This document shows positions 48,116 to 58,070 of a stretch of 64,000 bases of DNA, piece after piece; the stretch's first letter is position 1; each line of letters starts with the position of its first letter. The notes under the pieces were generated by a model. The model was not told where the DNA came from, did no database searches, and saw only the letters and a program-made list of their open reading frames with translations. The position numbers and the translations under genes were made by a program. Source of the stretch: Huiozyma naganishii CBS 8797 (lineage: Eukaryota; Ascomycota; Saccharomycetes; Saccharomycetales; Saccharomycetaceae); the NCBI RefSeq assembly GCF_000348985.1, contig NC_035924.1, forward strand, positions 1,178,001-1,242,000, written 5' to 3'.

Positions 48116-50263
48116 ATGGAGGAGGAGAAGAGGAAGAAGAAGGAAGCGGAGGAAGAAAAGGCCCCCGCTTCGAAGGCGCACGTGCCTCACGTGGATCCTG
48201 ACTATGTGAACCCATACAACGGGGAAGTATACAGTATTTATACCTGGATGTACGATGTTGTCATGTTCCTGTTCAAAATCATCATGACTATATTCTTCCG
48301 GGAGATTAAGTTAAGAGGTGCTTACAATTTGCCCGAAGTGGGGACCCCGACGATTTTGGTGTGTGCTCCCCATGCTAACCAGTTTATTGACCCATCCTTG
48401 GTGATGCTGGAGACTAGGAACCTGAAAAAGGGGAGGTCAAGACAGGCTTGCTTTGTCACGGCGGAGTCTAGCTTGAAGATGAAGGTTGTGGGCTTTTTTG
48501 GCAAGATGATTGGTGGGATTCCTGTTCCAAGGGCTCAGGACAATTTGAAACCTGTTGATGAAAACATTGAGATATATGCACCGGATTTCGCCAAGGACGC
48601 GACACTCATCAAGGGCAGGTGTAAAGATGGATCCAGCCCCGGATTCACTAAACGATTCACCGCCAAATCGCTCTTGGGGCTACCAGATTACTTGGCGAAT
48701 GCTCAGATTTCAGAGATTGTAGACGATGAGACGATTGTTCTGAGTTCGCCATTCAAGTCTAAGAACCCTAAGGTAAAGAAGTTGTTAAAGCGGGGACGTT
48801 GCTTCAAGTATGCTGCCAAAATTGATAATTCCAAAGTGTTTCAAAACGTGTTCAACCATCTACACACTAATGGGACTGTTGGTATTTTCCCTGAAGGTGG
48901 ATCGCATGACAGACCATCGCTTCTACCCATCAAGGCCGGCGTTGTGATTATGGCTCTTGGTGCTGTGGCAGCAGATGCAAACATGAAGGTAGCTGTAGTC
49001 CCTGTCGGGCTACATTACTTCCACAGGAACAAGTTCAGATCAAGAGCAGTGTTAGAGTACGGTGAGCCAATCATGGTAGATGGAGAGATGGGTAAAGAGT
49101 ATTTGCGTTCCCCCCGGGAGTCAGTATCGAAACTGTTGAAGAAAGTTTCTGACGCTTTGTTCTCAGTAACGGAAAATGCACCAGATTATGACACTTTAAT
49201 GACCATACAGGCGGCTCGGAGACTGNNNNNNNNNNNNNNNNNNTTAATAGGCGGTTGCGTAATGGGTTACAGCAAGTTTAAAGACGACTCTCGAATCATA
49301 AACTTGAAATGCATGGTCTCGAGATACAACGACACGTTGAGTTCGTACGGGTTGAAGGACCATCAAGTGGAAAAATTGCGGACGTCGCAACTCGACACTA
49401 TCCGTTGTCTTGCCCTGCTGCTTGTCAGAGTGGCCAAGCTTCTGTTCTTTTTCACTCTGGCATTGCCTGGCTCGGTCCTGTTTATGCCCGTTTTCGTCGT
49501 CTGCAGCGTGTACTCGAAGAAGAAGCAGCGTGAAGGTTTGAAGAAATCGTTGGTGAAGATCAAAGGGATTGATCTCCTGGCCACGTGGAAACTCATAGTG
49601 GCTCTGATCTTGGCCCCCGTGTTGTACGTGACGTACTCTTGCATTCTGTTGTACATGTACAACCACGACGTCCGGTACACGCGGTGGATCAAGACTCCCT
49701 TCGCGGGCAGCAAAGTGCTACAGTTTGGGTACTTCTACGCTGTGCTTGTGACGACGACTTACGCTAGTTTCAAGACTGGTGAGATCGGGGTGGACTTGTT
49801 CAAGTCTTTGCCGCCCCTATTTGTGTCGTTATTCTATCCGAACGATAAGATCACGAAGTTGCAGAAGATGCGGCGGGAGCTCTCCACTGAGATCACGGAC
49901 ATCTGCAACGAGCTCGGACCACAGGTTTTCCCGGACTATTGGAAATTCAGTTCTGGGAAGCATGAGGGCAAACCAGGGTCCACTGCTGGTCAGGAGCCGG
50001 AAGTTCCCTTCAGCCGGAGCCGGTCTAGCTCTGTGCATTCGTTGGAGTCCGATTTTTCGACAGGACTGTCCCGTGTGAACTCGCGCGGATCGCTCTCCGA
50101 TATTCCATTCTTCACAGACCCGAAGTCTGCGGGCAAGTACTATTCCGAGGAGGATGACGATGGAGACGGCGAGGCTGTGGCCACGGGGAGCAGCGTCGCC
50201 CCCACGAGTGAATCCGTCTCGCACATTACGAGCATGGTGCGTGAGCAGAGGGACACCAAGTAG
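48116..50263 (+). CDS. GPT2: Glycerol-3-phosphate acyltransferase Gpt2/Sct1 (N gap and frame slip)
   Basis: Gpt2 and Sct1 acylate glycerol-3-phosphate or dihydroxyacetone phosphate, the first step of glycerolipid synthesis, in the ER. The start is the ATG of MEEEKRKKKEAEEEK after an in-frame GTG. About 715 residues (Gpt2 743). PlsC motifs: PHANQFIDPSL with the H-x4-D pair, and FPEGGSHDRPSLLPIKAG. Four to five hydrophobic segments lie at about 430-560, and a Ser-rich, probably phosphorylated tail follows. After 18 Ns (49226-49243), the expected NRRL segment appears one frame off (49246-49263) before the main frame resumes at GYSKFKDD, so there is an extra base near 49264. BET3 next to it fits Gpt2 (YKR067W). 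Confidence 0.93.
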   Translation: MEEEKRKKKEAEEEKAPASKAHVPHVDPDYVNPYNGEVYSIYTWMYDVVMFLFKIIMTIFFREIKLRGAYNLPEVGTPTILVCAPHANQFIDPSLVMLETRNLKKGRSRQACFVTAESSLKMKVVGFFGKMIGGIPVPRAQDNLKPVDENIEIYAPDFAKDATLIKGRCKDGSSPGFTKRFTAKSLLGLPDYLANAQISEIVDDETIVLSSPFKSKNPKVKKLLKRGRCFKYAAKIDNSKVFQNVFNHLHTNGTVGIFPEGGSHDRPSLLPIKAGVVIMALGAVAADANMKVAVVPVGLHYFHRNKFRSRAVLEYGEPIMVDGEMGKEYLRSPRESVSKLLKKVSDALFSVTENAPDYDTLMTIQAARRLXXXXXXLIGGCVMGYSKFKDDSRIINLKCMVSRYNDTLSSYGLKDHQVEKLRTSQLDTIRCLALLLVRVAKLLFFFTLALPGSVLFMPVFVVCSVYSKKKQREGLKKSLVKIKGIDLLATWKLIVALILAPVLYVTYSCILLYMYNHDVRYTRWIKTPFAGSKVLQFGYFYAVLVTTTYASFKTGEIGVDLFKSLPPLFVSLFYPNDKITKLQKMRRELSTEITDICNELGPQVFPDYWKFSSGKHEGKPGSTAGQEPEVPFSRSRSSSVHSLESDFSTGLSRVNSRGSLSDIPFFTDPKSAGKYYSEEDDDGDGEAVATGSSVAPTSESVSHITSMVREQRDTK
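49226..49243. other. Assembly gap (18 N) inside GPT2
   Basis: A run of Ns in the coding region. Flanking frames suggest that the true missing length is not a multiple of three. Confidence 1.
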
Positions 50264-50378
50264 TAATCCCCCGTCGCCCATCAATTCTTGCTTTGCTATA
50301 CCTTGCTTAACTTACCTTGTACAAATATGTAACTGTATATTGTGGAGAGGACGTCTATCGAGTGTGGAGGGGGGCACT

Positions 50379-50999
50379 CTAGTCCTCACCCGCTGGGATC
50401 TCGTCCCGGAGCACTTTATTCAACTTCACTCTGATATCGGTGGACATGTCTCCCCTGAGTGTATCTGAGACGAACTCGACGTCGCAATCGAGCTGGACCA
50501 TCTCTAGCGCTCCTCTGAGCACGCCGCAGAGCACGTTCGAGAACCACAGTTGTCCCGAGGCGCCTGGGGGCAACTCTACGTGTTCCGCAAGCGGGTTCTC
50601 GCCAAATACGAGGTCGAAGGAATCCCTAGCGGCGTTCCAGTGGGCGACCTCCGGGGTCAAGTTGAGGAAGATCTTGAACGCACACTTGCTGACCACCTCG
50701 CTCGTCTTGAGAAAAGTGTCGCACCGGGGGAGCGCTGTACGGGCGAGGAAGTCCTCTATGAGCCGTACGCCGAGGTTGTACCCGATCTGGAAGAGCTCGC
50801 CATTGACGCGTGCATAGTCCCCGGCGTACTCCTCACACAGTTGCGCGACGATCGTCCCGTACGTCAGATGGAAGAACTCTGCGTTCACCTTCTCGACTTT
50901 GTTCTTCCACGTGTCGTCGCCCAGCGCCTTCAAGTGGCGCACCTGCGGCGCGTTTGCAGGGTTCGAGCTCGACAGTGAGCTGGAGCGTGACTGGGGCAT
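50379..50999 (-). CDS. BET3: TRAPP complex subunit Bet3
   Basis: Bet3 is the most conserved TRAPP subunit, essential for ER-Golgi transport. The product is 206 residues (S. cerevisiae 193), with a slightly longer Ser-rich N-terminus (MPQSRSSSLSSSNPANAPQ). Conserved: WKNKVEKVNAEFFHLTYGTI, IGYNLGVRLIEDFLARTALP, RCDTFLKTSEVVSKCAFKIF and ALEMVQLDCDVEFVSDTLRG, ending DEIPAGED. The conserved palmitate-site cysteine is in EVVSKCAFK. It converges on GPT2 and diverges from MET1, as in YKR067W-YKR069W. Confidence 0.97.
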   Translation of the reverse strand: MPQSRSSSLSSSNPANAPQVRHLKALGDDTWKNKVEKVNAEFFHLTYGTIVAQLCEEYAGDYARVNGELFQIGYNLGVRLIEDFLARTALPRCDTFLKTSEVVSKCAFKIFLNLTPEVAHWNAARDSFDLVFGENPLAEHVELPPGASGQLWFSNVLCGVLRGALEMVQLDCDVEFVSDTLRGDMSTDIRVKLNKVLRDEIPAGED

Positions 51000-51116
51000 T
51001 GGCAGCTGCTACGGGGGACTGCCAGACACAGACCAACAACGCGATGCACTCGCTCATCCATTCCTTCGAGATCTTCAAATCTGAATAAATATTAAAGGAG
51101 CAAGTTTTGAGCCCTG

Positions 51117-51144
51117 CAAGAAGAAGAAGAAGAAGAAGAAGAAA
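51117..51144 (+). repeat. (AAG)n microsatellite
   Basis: About nine AAG units in the BET3-MET1 intergenic region; not coding. Confidence 0.85.
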
Positions 51145-51429
51145 GTGAGGGCCCTGTTGCCGGTGGTAACTGACGAGACTACGAGGCCGGAGGGGGTCGT
51201 GGTGCAACGGGACGTGTGTTACACCGTTTCTGCTGTCTGCCGCTCCCACCCCGAGGCCGTCCCTTCAGAGACCGTTCCGGCAGAGTCATTGCCGGCGGCA
51301 TCGAAACACAAGACGTCTTCAAGACGAGGAGAAAGGTGCCATGAACTACAACGCGACCAGTACGACCATGCAGTCGTCAACCGGACCGCTGACAGGGTGC
51401 CAGCGTGGTCCCCGCGGCGGACCGGCGCG

Positions 51430-51437
51430 TCACGTGA
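51430..51437. promoter_or_regulatory. Cbf1 (E-box) site upstream of MET1
   Basis: TCACGTGA, a perfect palindromic Cbf1 site, 157 bp upstream of the MET1 ATG. Cbf1 with Met4 and Met28 activates sulphur-assimilation genes. Confidence 0.85.
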
Positions 51438-51451
51438 CGCCCGGCCTGTGG

Positions 51452-51485
51452 ACACAGTTTGCAGTGGACCAACGCAAACTGTGGC
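51452..51485. promoter_or_regulatory. Met31/Met32 sites upstream of MET1
   Basis: AAACTGTGGC at 51476-51485 is a perfect Met31/32 site; a near match on the opposite strand (AAACTGTGT) lies at 51452-51460. With the E-box 40 bp away this is the classic Met4-recruiting arrangement. Confidence 0.83.
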
Positions 51486-51593
51486 GGACCCGTTGCTGCC
51501 GATGACTTGGACCTGGGCCGGGGTGTACTTAAGGACGAGTGTTGTCTGGTGTCTCTCGTTGGTTGAAGATCTGTTTTACAAGATCCCCAGGCA

Positions 51594-53336
51594 ATGGGAC
51601 TGGATCGGTTGTCGTTGGTTACTGGGAACAATTGCGACGGGGAAGTACACTTGCTTGTTGGGTCCGGCGGGACCGCGAGCTGCTCGCTGACCGTGGGCCG
51701 TGTGAGGCGGCTGTTGGCGCACGGGGCCGTGCCCGTGCTCGTTGGCGTGTCCTCTGCGGCGCACGGGGCAGCAATTGCGAAGGAACTGCAGGGACAGTCG
51801 TCCGTGCGGGTGTTGCAGCGTGATTTCATGCTTTCGGACCTCACGACGCTCGGGAGGGCCCTGACCGGTGGGGTCGTCGACCGTGTGTTTGTAAACCTTG
51901 CAGTGGACAAGATCAACGAAGTAGAGGCGATATTTGCACAGTGTCGGAAATTGCGCATCCCGATCAACACGTACCAGCAGCCGGAGTTCTCGACGTTTAG
52001 TCTCACGCCAACGTACACGGACCCGCAGGGCAGCGGGCTGCAGATCAGCGTCAGCACCAACGGCAGGGGATACTTGCTCGCGGAGCGTGTCAAGCGCGAG
52101 ATCGTCGCGGGACTCCCAGCAAATATCTCCCAAGTGGTCTCGAACATGGGGCTCGTCAGGGACCAGCTCATCGCGCAGGATAACAACAGGTTGCTAGCGG
52201 AGAAGTATTGGGACACTGGACTTGCGGTACCGGGGCTCGGTTACGGGCTCAACGAGGATAACTGGGAGAGCCACAAGTTTAACAGACTCATCCACGAGTT
52301 CGACCAGACCGCTAAAGACCAACAGCAACGCAGGACCAGGTGGCTCTCGCAGATCATGGCATACTACCCGCTTGCGAAACTGGCCACTGTGACCTTGCAG
52401 GACTTGGAAAACGGTGCCCAGCAACCGGACACTATTGCAGAGACCTCACACCCAGAACACCACGAGACGCAATTGCAAAACCAAACGGGGCCCAAGACCC
52501 TCACTAGGGGCACGGCAAGTGCAGACAGTGCGGCTGCTCATGGACAGATATCTCTTGTGGGCAGTGGACCCGGGTCCGTGTCAATGCTCACGCTCGGCGC
52601 CCTTAACGAGATCAAAACGGCAGATATCATCCTCGCGGATAAACTGGTCCCGCAGACGGTCCTCAATTTGATCCCACCAACTACAGAGTGCTTCATCGCC
52701 AAGAAGTTCCCCGGGAACGCAGAGAATGCACAACAGGAACTGCTCGCTCGCGGGTTATCCGCATTGCAAGAGGGGAAGAAAGTCGTAAGGTTGAAACAGG
52801 GTGACCCGTACATATTCGGCCGCGGCGGAGAGGAGTACTCCTTCTTCGCTGCAAACGGGTACGAAGCACTGGTTCTCCCAGGGATATCGTCTTCGTTGGC
52901 GTCGACAGTGGTCGCAAAGATTCCGGCAACGCAGAGGGGCATTGCGGACCAGGTGCTTGTGTGCACGGGGACAGGTCGCAAGGGCGCATTGCCAGAGGTG
53001 CCAGACTACGTCGCGTCACGGACTACCGTGTTCCTGATGGCACTGCACCGTGCAGACTTGCTCACAGAAGTGCTGCTCCAGAAAGGGTGGGACGCAGATG
53101 TGCCCCTCGCAATCATAGAGAGAGCGTCCTGCCCAGACCAAAGAGTCACGAGGACGCTTCTAAAATACCTGCCGCAGGTCGTGCAAGAGATCGGCTCGAG
53201 ACCACCGGGACTACTCGTCGTCGGCCACGCTGTAAACCATCTGATCCCACAAGAACTCGTCCAGTTCGCGGGGGACCACAAGTACCACATAGAAGAGGGA
53301 TTCCAAGACATTGACATTCAACCGCAGTTCCTATGA
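51594..53336 (+). CDS. MET1: Uroporphyrin-III C-methyltransferase Met1 (sirohaem synthesis)
   Basis: Met1 adds two methyl groups to uroporphyrinogen III to make precorrin-2 for sirohaem, the cofactor of sulphite reductase. The product is 580 residues (S. cerevisiae 593). The N-terminal half resembles a Rossmann-type domain (VHLLVGSGGTASCSLTVGRV, LSDLTTLGRALTGGVVDRVF). The C-terminal half is the tetrapyrrole methylase: ISLVGSGPGSVSMLTLGALN, ADIILADKLVPQ, VVRLKQGDPYIFGRGGEE, LVLPGISSSLASTV and LVCTGTGRKGALPEVP. Sulphur-limitation control is predicted from the promoter sites. Confidence 0.97.
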   Translation: MGLDRLSLVTGNNCDGEVHLLVGSGGTASCSLTVGRVRRLLAHGAVPVLVGVSSAAHGAAIAKELQGQSSVRVLQRDFMLSDLTTLGRALTGGVVDRVFVNLAVDKINEVEAIFAQCRKLRIPINTYQQPEFSTFSLTPTYTDPQGSGLQISVSTNGRGYLLAERVKREIVAGLPANISQVVSNMGLVRDQLIAQDNNRLLAEKYWDTGLAVPGLGYGLNEDNWESHKFNRLIHEFDQTAKDQQQRRTRWLSQIMAYYPLAKLATVTLQDLENGAQQPDTIAETSHPEHHETQLQNQTGPKTLTRGTASADSAAAHGQISLVGSGPGSVSMLTLGALNEIKTADIILADKLVPQTVLNLIPPTTECFIAKKFPGNAENAQQELLARGLSALQEGKKVVRLKQGDPYIFGRGGEEYSFFAANGYEALVLPGISSSLASTVVAKIPATQRGIADQVLVCTGTGRKGALPEVPDYVASRTTVFLMALHRADLLTEVLLQKGWDADVPLAIIERASCPDQRVTRTLLKYLPQVVQEIGSRPPGLLVVGHAVNHLIPQELVQFAGDHKYHIEEGFQDIDIQPQFL

Positions 53337-53495
53337 ATTGGCGGGGGGAGGGGAGATGGCCCGTCAGACCCAATCGTCGACAGCCACTCGCTTATTTAAT
53401 AAAATGTACATAATATAGAGATGCATTATTTAATCAAATAATAACTAATTTACTGCAATGTTGCAGAGGTAGGTAGCGTGCTCGACCAAGAGGAG

Positions 53496-54557
53496 ATGCT
53501 GTTCAAGAGACTGCTGAGCACTTCGCCTAAATGTATCGGGTTTGCATTTGATATCGATGGCGTGCTTCTGCGTGGGAAGAACCCAATTGCTCGGGCGGGC
53601 AAGGCGTTGAGGCTTCTCACCGAGGCCAAAGTACCCTTTGTCCTGCTCACGAATGGCGGGGGCACCCTCGAGGCGCAGAGAACCAAGTTCATATCAGATG
53701 CTTTGAAAGTCGACATCTCTCCTTTGCAAATCATACAGGCTCATACGCCATACAAAACGATGATCTCGAGGTACAGCAAGATCCTGGCTGTTGGGTCTCC
53801 AGCAGTGAGAGGTGTCGCTGAAAAATACGGTTTCAAAGATGTTGTCCACACGAACGACATCGTTCGGTACAACAAGGACATTGCGCCCTTTTCTGGGCTT
53901 TCCCAGGAACAATTGATCGCAAACTCAAGAGATATTCCGGGACTCGACAAGTCCAAATTTGATGCAGTTCTGGTGTTCAACGACCCTAGAGATTGGGCAG
54001 CAGATTTGCAAGTGGTTACAGATCTTTTGATCAGCGAGGGAGGCCTGCTGAACACTTTGCGCAGGGAGAAATCTGCCACTCCAGCGGTACCGATATATTT
54101 CTCGTGTAACGACTTGCTCTGGGCGAACCCTTACCAATTGAACAGATTTGGCCAGGGAGCCTTCAGACTGCTGATCAAAACACTGTACTCGCAAATGAAC
54201 GACGGACTACCCCTGAATGACCATATTTTGGGTAAACCAACTAAACTAACGTACGATTTTGCACACCATGTTTTGATCGATTGGCAACAGAAAATGGTCA
54301 ACAGCCAAGTGGACTCGGACCAGCAGATCCTGCCAGAGATAGGTATCGAACCAACGTTCACACCGTTCGATAAGGTCTTCATGGTTGGAGATAACCCAGC
54401 AAGTGATATCATAGGGGCACAGAACTATGGGTGGAATAGCTGTTTAGTAAGAACTGGGGTATACCGTGATGGTGATCACTTAGCAAACGTAGAACCTACC
54501 ATGATCGTTGACGATGTCTACGAGGGGGTGGTTTCAGTTTTGAATAAATACTCGTGA
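53496..54557 (+). CDS. YKR070W orthologue, mitochondrial HAD-family hydrolase
   Basis: The start is the ATG of MLFKRLLSTSPKCIGFAFD, giving 353 residues (YKR070W 352). The first ten residues look like a short mitochondrial presequence. HAD motifs: AFDIDGVLLRG (nucleophile and acid Asp), VLLTNGGG (motif II region) and KVFMVGDNPASDIIGAQ (motif IV acids). This is the CECR5 / TIGR01456 subfamily; the substrate is unknown. It follows MET1 in the S. cerevisiae order. Confidence 0.93.
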   Translation: MLFKRLLSTSPKCIGFAFDIDGVLLRGKNPIARAGKALRLLTEAKVPFVLLTNGGGTLEAQRTKFISDALKVDISPLQIIQAHTPYKTMISRYSKILAVGSPAVRGVAEKYGFKDVVHTNDIVRYNKDIAPFSGLSQEQLIANSRDIPGLDKSKFDAVLVFNDPRDWAADLQVVTDLLISEGGLLNTLRREKSATPAVPIYFSCNDLLWANPYQLNRFGQGAFRLLIKTLYSQMNDGLPLNDHILGKPTKLTYDFAHHVLIDWQQKMVNSQVDSDQQILPEIGIEPTFTPFDKVFMVGDNPASDIIGAQNYGWNSCLVRTGVYRDGDHLANVEPTMIVDDVYEGVVSVLNKYS

Positions 54558-54743
54558 GACGATTGTAAATACAGTATTTATAGAAGGGTAGTCCCTGGAA
54601 ATGACATTGACACACAAGGTGTAGTACTTTTACCATCGGACATTTTGCCTGGTCGCTATGAGTGCGATTCCTTCAATTTCCGGAAGCTGCCAGCCAGATA
54701 CGAGATCCCAAAATAGTTTTGTTTGCATTCATGGCAACCAGTT

Positions 54744-55745
54744 TTACAAGTCATCCGAAATGGCGTTCAGATTGATGGCCTGACCAGGCTTGAACGCGGG
54801 CAACCCCAAGTACGGACAGCCGCTGCACCTGAACGCATCCCCCAGAGAACAAGACCCACATCCACCGATCTTCTTACCGTCAATGGTGAAATCGACTTCG
54901 GTCAGCTCGTCCTCGGTGAATTTGATAACTTTGTCCTGCTGCGTTCTAACGTTATCGATCTCTTCCTCCTCTTCCTCCTTGATACCACAGCTACAATCCT
55001 TACACGCCTTCTTCCTCTTGGTCTTGCTCTTCCCGCAAGTGATGAAGGTGATTTTACCTGACTTATCCGTGACCAGTTCGTCCTCATCAATAGATTCATC
55101 GTCATCCTCGTCGTTCCCGTCGAGGAAACGGGCCTTCGCAGACTCGCTGAACAAGTCATCCTCCTCAAGGTCACCAAAATCCTCCTCCTCCTCTACGCCC
55201 ACTTTGGGACTAGAGACAGGTACGGGGGTCTTTGCTGCTCTTTTGAACGAGGGTAATGCAGATGTAGATCCGGTGGTCTTCTTTTTAAACGAGGGCAGCG
55301 CCGCTGGCTTAGCCCCCGTAGTATTACTTTTCCCCTTCAGGGGAACAATCCCCACAGTAGCGTTCGCAACAGCGGGTTTCTTTATCCAGTGGTACTCACC
55401 CACATCACCATCACCACTGACTATTTCAAACCCGTTTAGCAAGGCGTCTACCTTGTACTGATCACTCAAGCCGTACAACAAACCGTCGTCTTTCAAGCTT
55501 TCTTGTAAAACCGCAATCAGCATCTTAGGAAATTTAATCTCCTCGAGCTTCTCGGGCGTCAAGTACCTAATAATATCGTACTTCCCGGCCTTCAGATTCA
55601 CAGAACCGTCGACCACTTTGTTGACCAAGAACTGGTCGATTATCGAAACGTTATCTCTTTTCGCCTGTTCCTTGACTGCGACGACCATCTCAGGCATCGT
55701 CGTCACAGCCGGGTGAATAAGCAGCAGTCCCAACTTCCCAGTCAT
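54744..55745 (-). CDS. DRE2: Cytosolic Fe-S assembly electron carrier Dre2
   Basis: Dre2 receives electrons from Tah18 early in cytosolic Fe-S assembly. The start is the ATG of [16 protein letters not shown]; the frame continues upstream only with TTG. The product is 333 residues (S. cerevisiae 348). The N-terminal ~130 residues are an inactive methyltransferase-like domain; the middle is Lys/Ser/acidic and variable. The C-terminal CIAPIN1 region has both cluster sites: [18 protein letters not shown] (2Fe-2S) and [15 protein letters not shown] (twin CX2C). Ends [11 protein letters not shown]1, a later factor in the same pathway, is also in this window. Confidence 0.97.
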   Translation of the reverse strand: MTGKLGLLLIHPAVTTMPEMVVAVKEQAKRDNVSIIDQFLVNKVVDGSVNLKAGKYDIIRYLTPEKLEEIKFPKMLIAVLQESLKDDGLLYGLSDQYKVDALLNGFEIVSGDGDVGEYHWIKKPAVANATVGIVPLKGKSNTTGAKPAALPSFKKKTTGSTSALPSFKRAAKTPVPVSSPKVGVEEEEDFGDLEEDDLFSESAKARFLDGNDEDDDESIDEDELVTDKSGKITFITCGKSKTKRKKACKDCSCGIKEEEEEEIDNVRTQQDKVIKFTEDELTEVDFTIDGKKIGGCGSCSLGDAFRCSGCPYLGLPAFKPGQAINLNAISDDL

Positions 55746-56373
55746 CTTCTCAGTACTGATCTTACCGTGCTCTACCGCGACCGCTGGAGCCAAACAGCCA
55801 ACGAGTCAGATACACAGAAGACTATCCACTCTCTTTAAGAAGTCATCGCAAACTCCATTAGTAATCCACATTTTACACTCTGAAAAATTTTTGAAAAGAA
55901 AAAGTGTCACAAAATACTGTCACAGGCAGTCGAGAAGAGCACGCTGGGGGCCGGTGTCGGGGCAATGCAAAGCTTGCGAGAGCGGCATGTAATCCGGCGT
56001 GTTGTGATATACGACACAACTAAAAAAACTGGGCCTTTTACTCTTCTCTTTTTGGGGAAATAAACGGTATTATTGTCCCGGAGGTTTTTAACCCAGGGAC
56101 AGCCCCGAACCAGTAGAATATACAAAATCTAGCTTTGAGGGTACCATCGTAGCCGTGAGTTTATTGCTGCTAATTTTGTGGTGGCTTTTGGGCATTCTCT
56201 GTTTGAGAAATTTGCCTGGCGCCAGCGCAAGTTGATATCGGGCCGGGGCCAGGCACAAGTTGAATGCAGCCTTATTTCTAACCGCCTAGAGCAGTTTCAA
56301 CAAACCGCCGAGACCTTTACCACTTGATAGTATGTATTTCTTGGATTGACTATAATGTACATAAGCAAGACCG
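55746..56373. other. Intergenic: DRE2 promoter and NOB1 3' region
   Basis: About 630 bp without a recognisable gene. Only short unconserved frames. Confidence 0.6.
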
Positions 56374-57870
56374 CTATTTCCTCTTTCTGCTGCTGTTGAC
56401 GTACCTGCCCTTGCCAACGCGGACACTATGGTGTTTCAGGCCGTCGATGGCGAAGGGCGATATGTAGTTGTCCGCGGACCCACCACCAATCCAGTTATTG
56501 AGCACCTTCTCGTTGTGCCTACGCGTCCAATCTTCCTGCTTCATCATTTGCTCGTATTCCTTCTGGTCCTCTCTCAGCAGGAGAGGGTCCTGCTTGTGCT
56601 TGACATGGACAAACCCTTTGCTCCCGTATCTCTTCTGGGAGTTCTTCGATAGTGGACTCGCCATCGAGAACTTGTTACCACGGTTGTTCCACTGAAAGTT
56701 TGCCTTCAAGTGTGGCGTCACTTTCCCGGTCTCACTGTCCACGGAGACGGCGCATCTCAACAACGTGCCCTGTCCACCACAGGAGGGACAGAAATGCTTA
56801 GGCTTCCCGTTCTTGGGCAGTGGGAACATATTGAAGCATGCGTGGCATCTCAGCCTGTAGTTTCTTAACCGTTTGATCCTTAGCCCGGAGATGAAGTTCA
56901 TCAAGTTCAAGTTCATGTGTAAGGCAACATTCTGCACTGCAAAATCACCACTGGCAAGAGCGACCTGATTCTTGGGAGAACTCAACGCATTCTGGCGCTG
57001 CTTCTCGGTAGCCTCCACGTTCTGCGAACCAGTAGTGTCCTCACCGCTGTCTCTGATTATAGCCTCCGTTAACGTATCTGGTGTTATCCACTCACCATCG
57101 TCGTCCTCATCACAGTAGTCTTCACCAAGTGTGGTGTCAGTTTTGGTTGTCTTCTTGCCCACTGTTTCAAAACCAGCGAGCTCGCTATCTTGAGCAATCT
57201 CTGAGTCCTCCTGGAGATCACTGGGACGTTGAGCGGGCTGTTCCTTCTCGATCGACTTCAAAGTGGCAGCGAGTTTTTCTTCTTTGACAGGTTCCACAGT
57301 AGCAGCTGCATCTGGAGTGTTTGATTGCTCCTCCATCGTGGCTCCAGCTGCGGACCCGTCCTCACCTCTAGCTAGCCTCTTCTCTCTCTGTTTTTTCCCA
57401 CCTCTTCTTCTGGGCTTCTTCTTCTGCGCAGACTCATCCTTCACTGGTGCGGGTTCCTGAGCCTGTTTCTTGGGTTGCTCACCGGACGCTTCCGCCTGCT
57501 TCCCAAGGACGTCACCTGGCTTCCTTCTCAACCTCCAATCACCTTTGTTCAGTTTGCACTCAAGCTCATAAGCCAGCGCCAGAATGTGGATATCGTTTGC
57601 GCTCAGCACGGAGTAGTCACCGGTAAGTCTTGCGAAGTTGGAAACGGCCTTAATCGACGCCTCGTTCGGGTGCACCAGTTGCAGCGTGCCCAGACTCTTC
57701 CAGATCTCCAGGTTCTTCCGCGCCTGTGCATCCTTGATCTCCGCAAACACTGTCGGCGTCGTGTAAAAATCCTCTGCAAAATTCTGATAGTGCGAGTACG
57801 ACTGTGTTATCAGCGGTGTCGCATCGAGCACCAAAGCCCTCACATTAGCAGCACCCCCAATTCCAGACAT
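56374..57870 (-). CDS. NOB1: 20S pre-rRNA endonuclease Nob1
   Basis: Nob1 cuts at site D to make the 3' end of 18S rRNA in pre-40S particles. The start is ATG of MSGIGGAANVRALVLDATPL; the frame is open upstream but unconserved. The product is 498 residues (S. cerevisiae 459). The PIN domain (about 10-110) has VLDATPLITQSYSHYQ, FAEIKDAQARKNLE and YSVLSANDIHILALAYELE. A charged linker with KKKPRRRGGKKQREKRLARG follows. A four-Cys zinc ribbon near 355 (RCHACFNMFPLPKNGKPKHF, then CPSCGG) and the C-terminal RRHNEKVLNNWIGGGSADNY to GRYVNSSRKRK are conserved. Divergent with SGT1. Confidence 0.97.
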   Translation of the reverse strand: MSGIGGAANVRALVLDATPLITQSYSHYQNFAEDFYTTPTVFAEIKDAQARKNLEIWKSLGTLQLVHPNEASIKAVSNFARLTGDYSVLSANDIHILALAYELECKLNKGDWRLRRKPGDVLGKQAEASGEQPKKQAQEPAPVKDESAQKKKPRRRGGKKQREKRLARGEDGSAAGATMEEQSNTPDAAATVEPVKEEKLAATLKSIEKEQPAQRPSDLQEDSEIAQDSELAGFETVGKKTTKTDTTLGEDYCDEDDDGEWITPDTLTEAIIRDSGEDTTGSQNVEATEKQRQNALSSPKNQVALASGDFAVQNVALHMNLNLMNFISGLRIKRLRNYRLRCHACFNMFPLPKNGKPKHFCPSCGGQGTLLRCAVSVDSETGKVTPHLKANFQWNNRGNKFSMASPLSKNSQKRYGSKGFVHVKHKQDPLLLREDQKEYEQMMKQEDWTRRHNEKVLNNWIGGGSADNYISPFAIDGLKHHSVRVGKGRYVNSSRKRK

Positions 57871-58070
57871 GGCCACGATTTCTATAGGTCTCAGACCACA
57901 GCGGACAAGATGCACTAACTAGTGAGTTCAAGAGCAGCTCATCGCTTCAAAAGTTCGAATTTGTGTCGTCGAAAATTTTTCAGTCGCATCGCCAGTTGGT
58001 GTCAACGGACCAGACAGTTGACTGAGCGGTGGCCAATTGTGTGGCCAAGACAGGACGAAATTGCGGAGAA

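Larger units (their letters stand above)
51000..51593. other. BET3-MET1 divergent intergenic
   Basis: 594 bp without a gene. It holds an AAG trinucleotide run and, closer to MET1, Cbf1 and Met31/32 sites. Frames seen here are short and unconserved. Confidence 0.7.
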
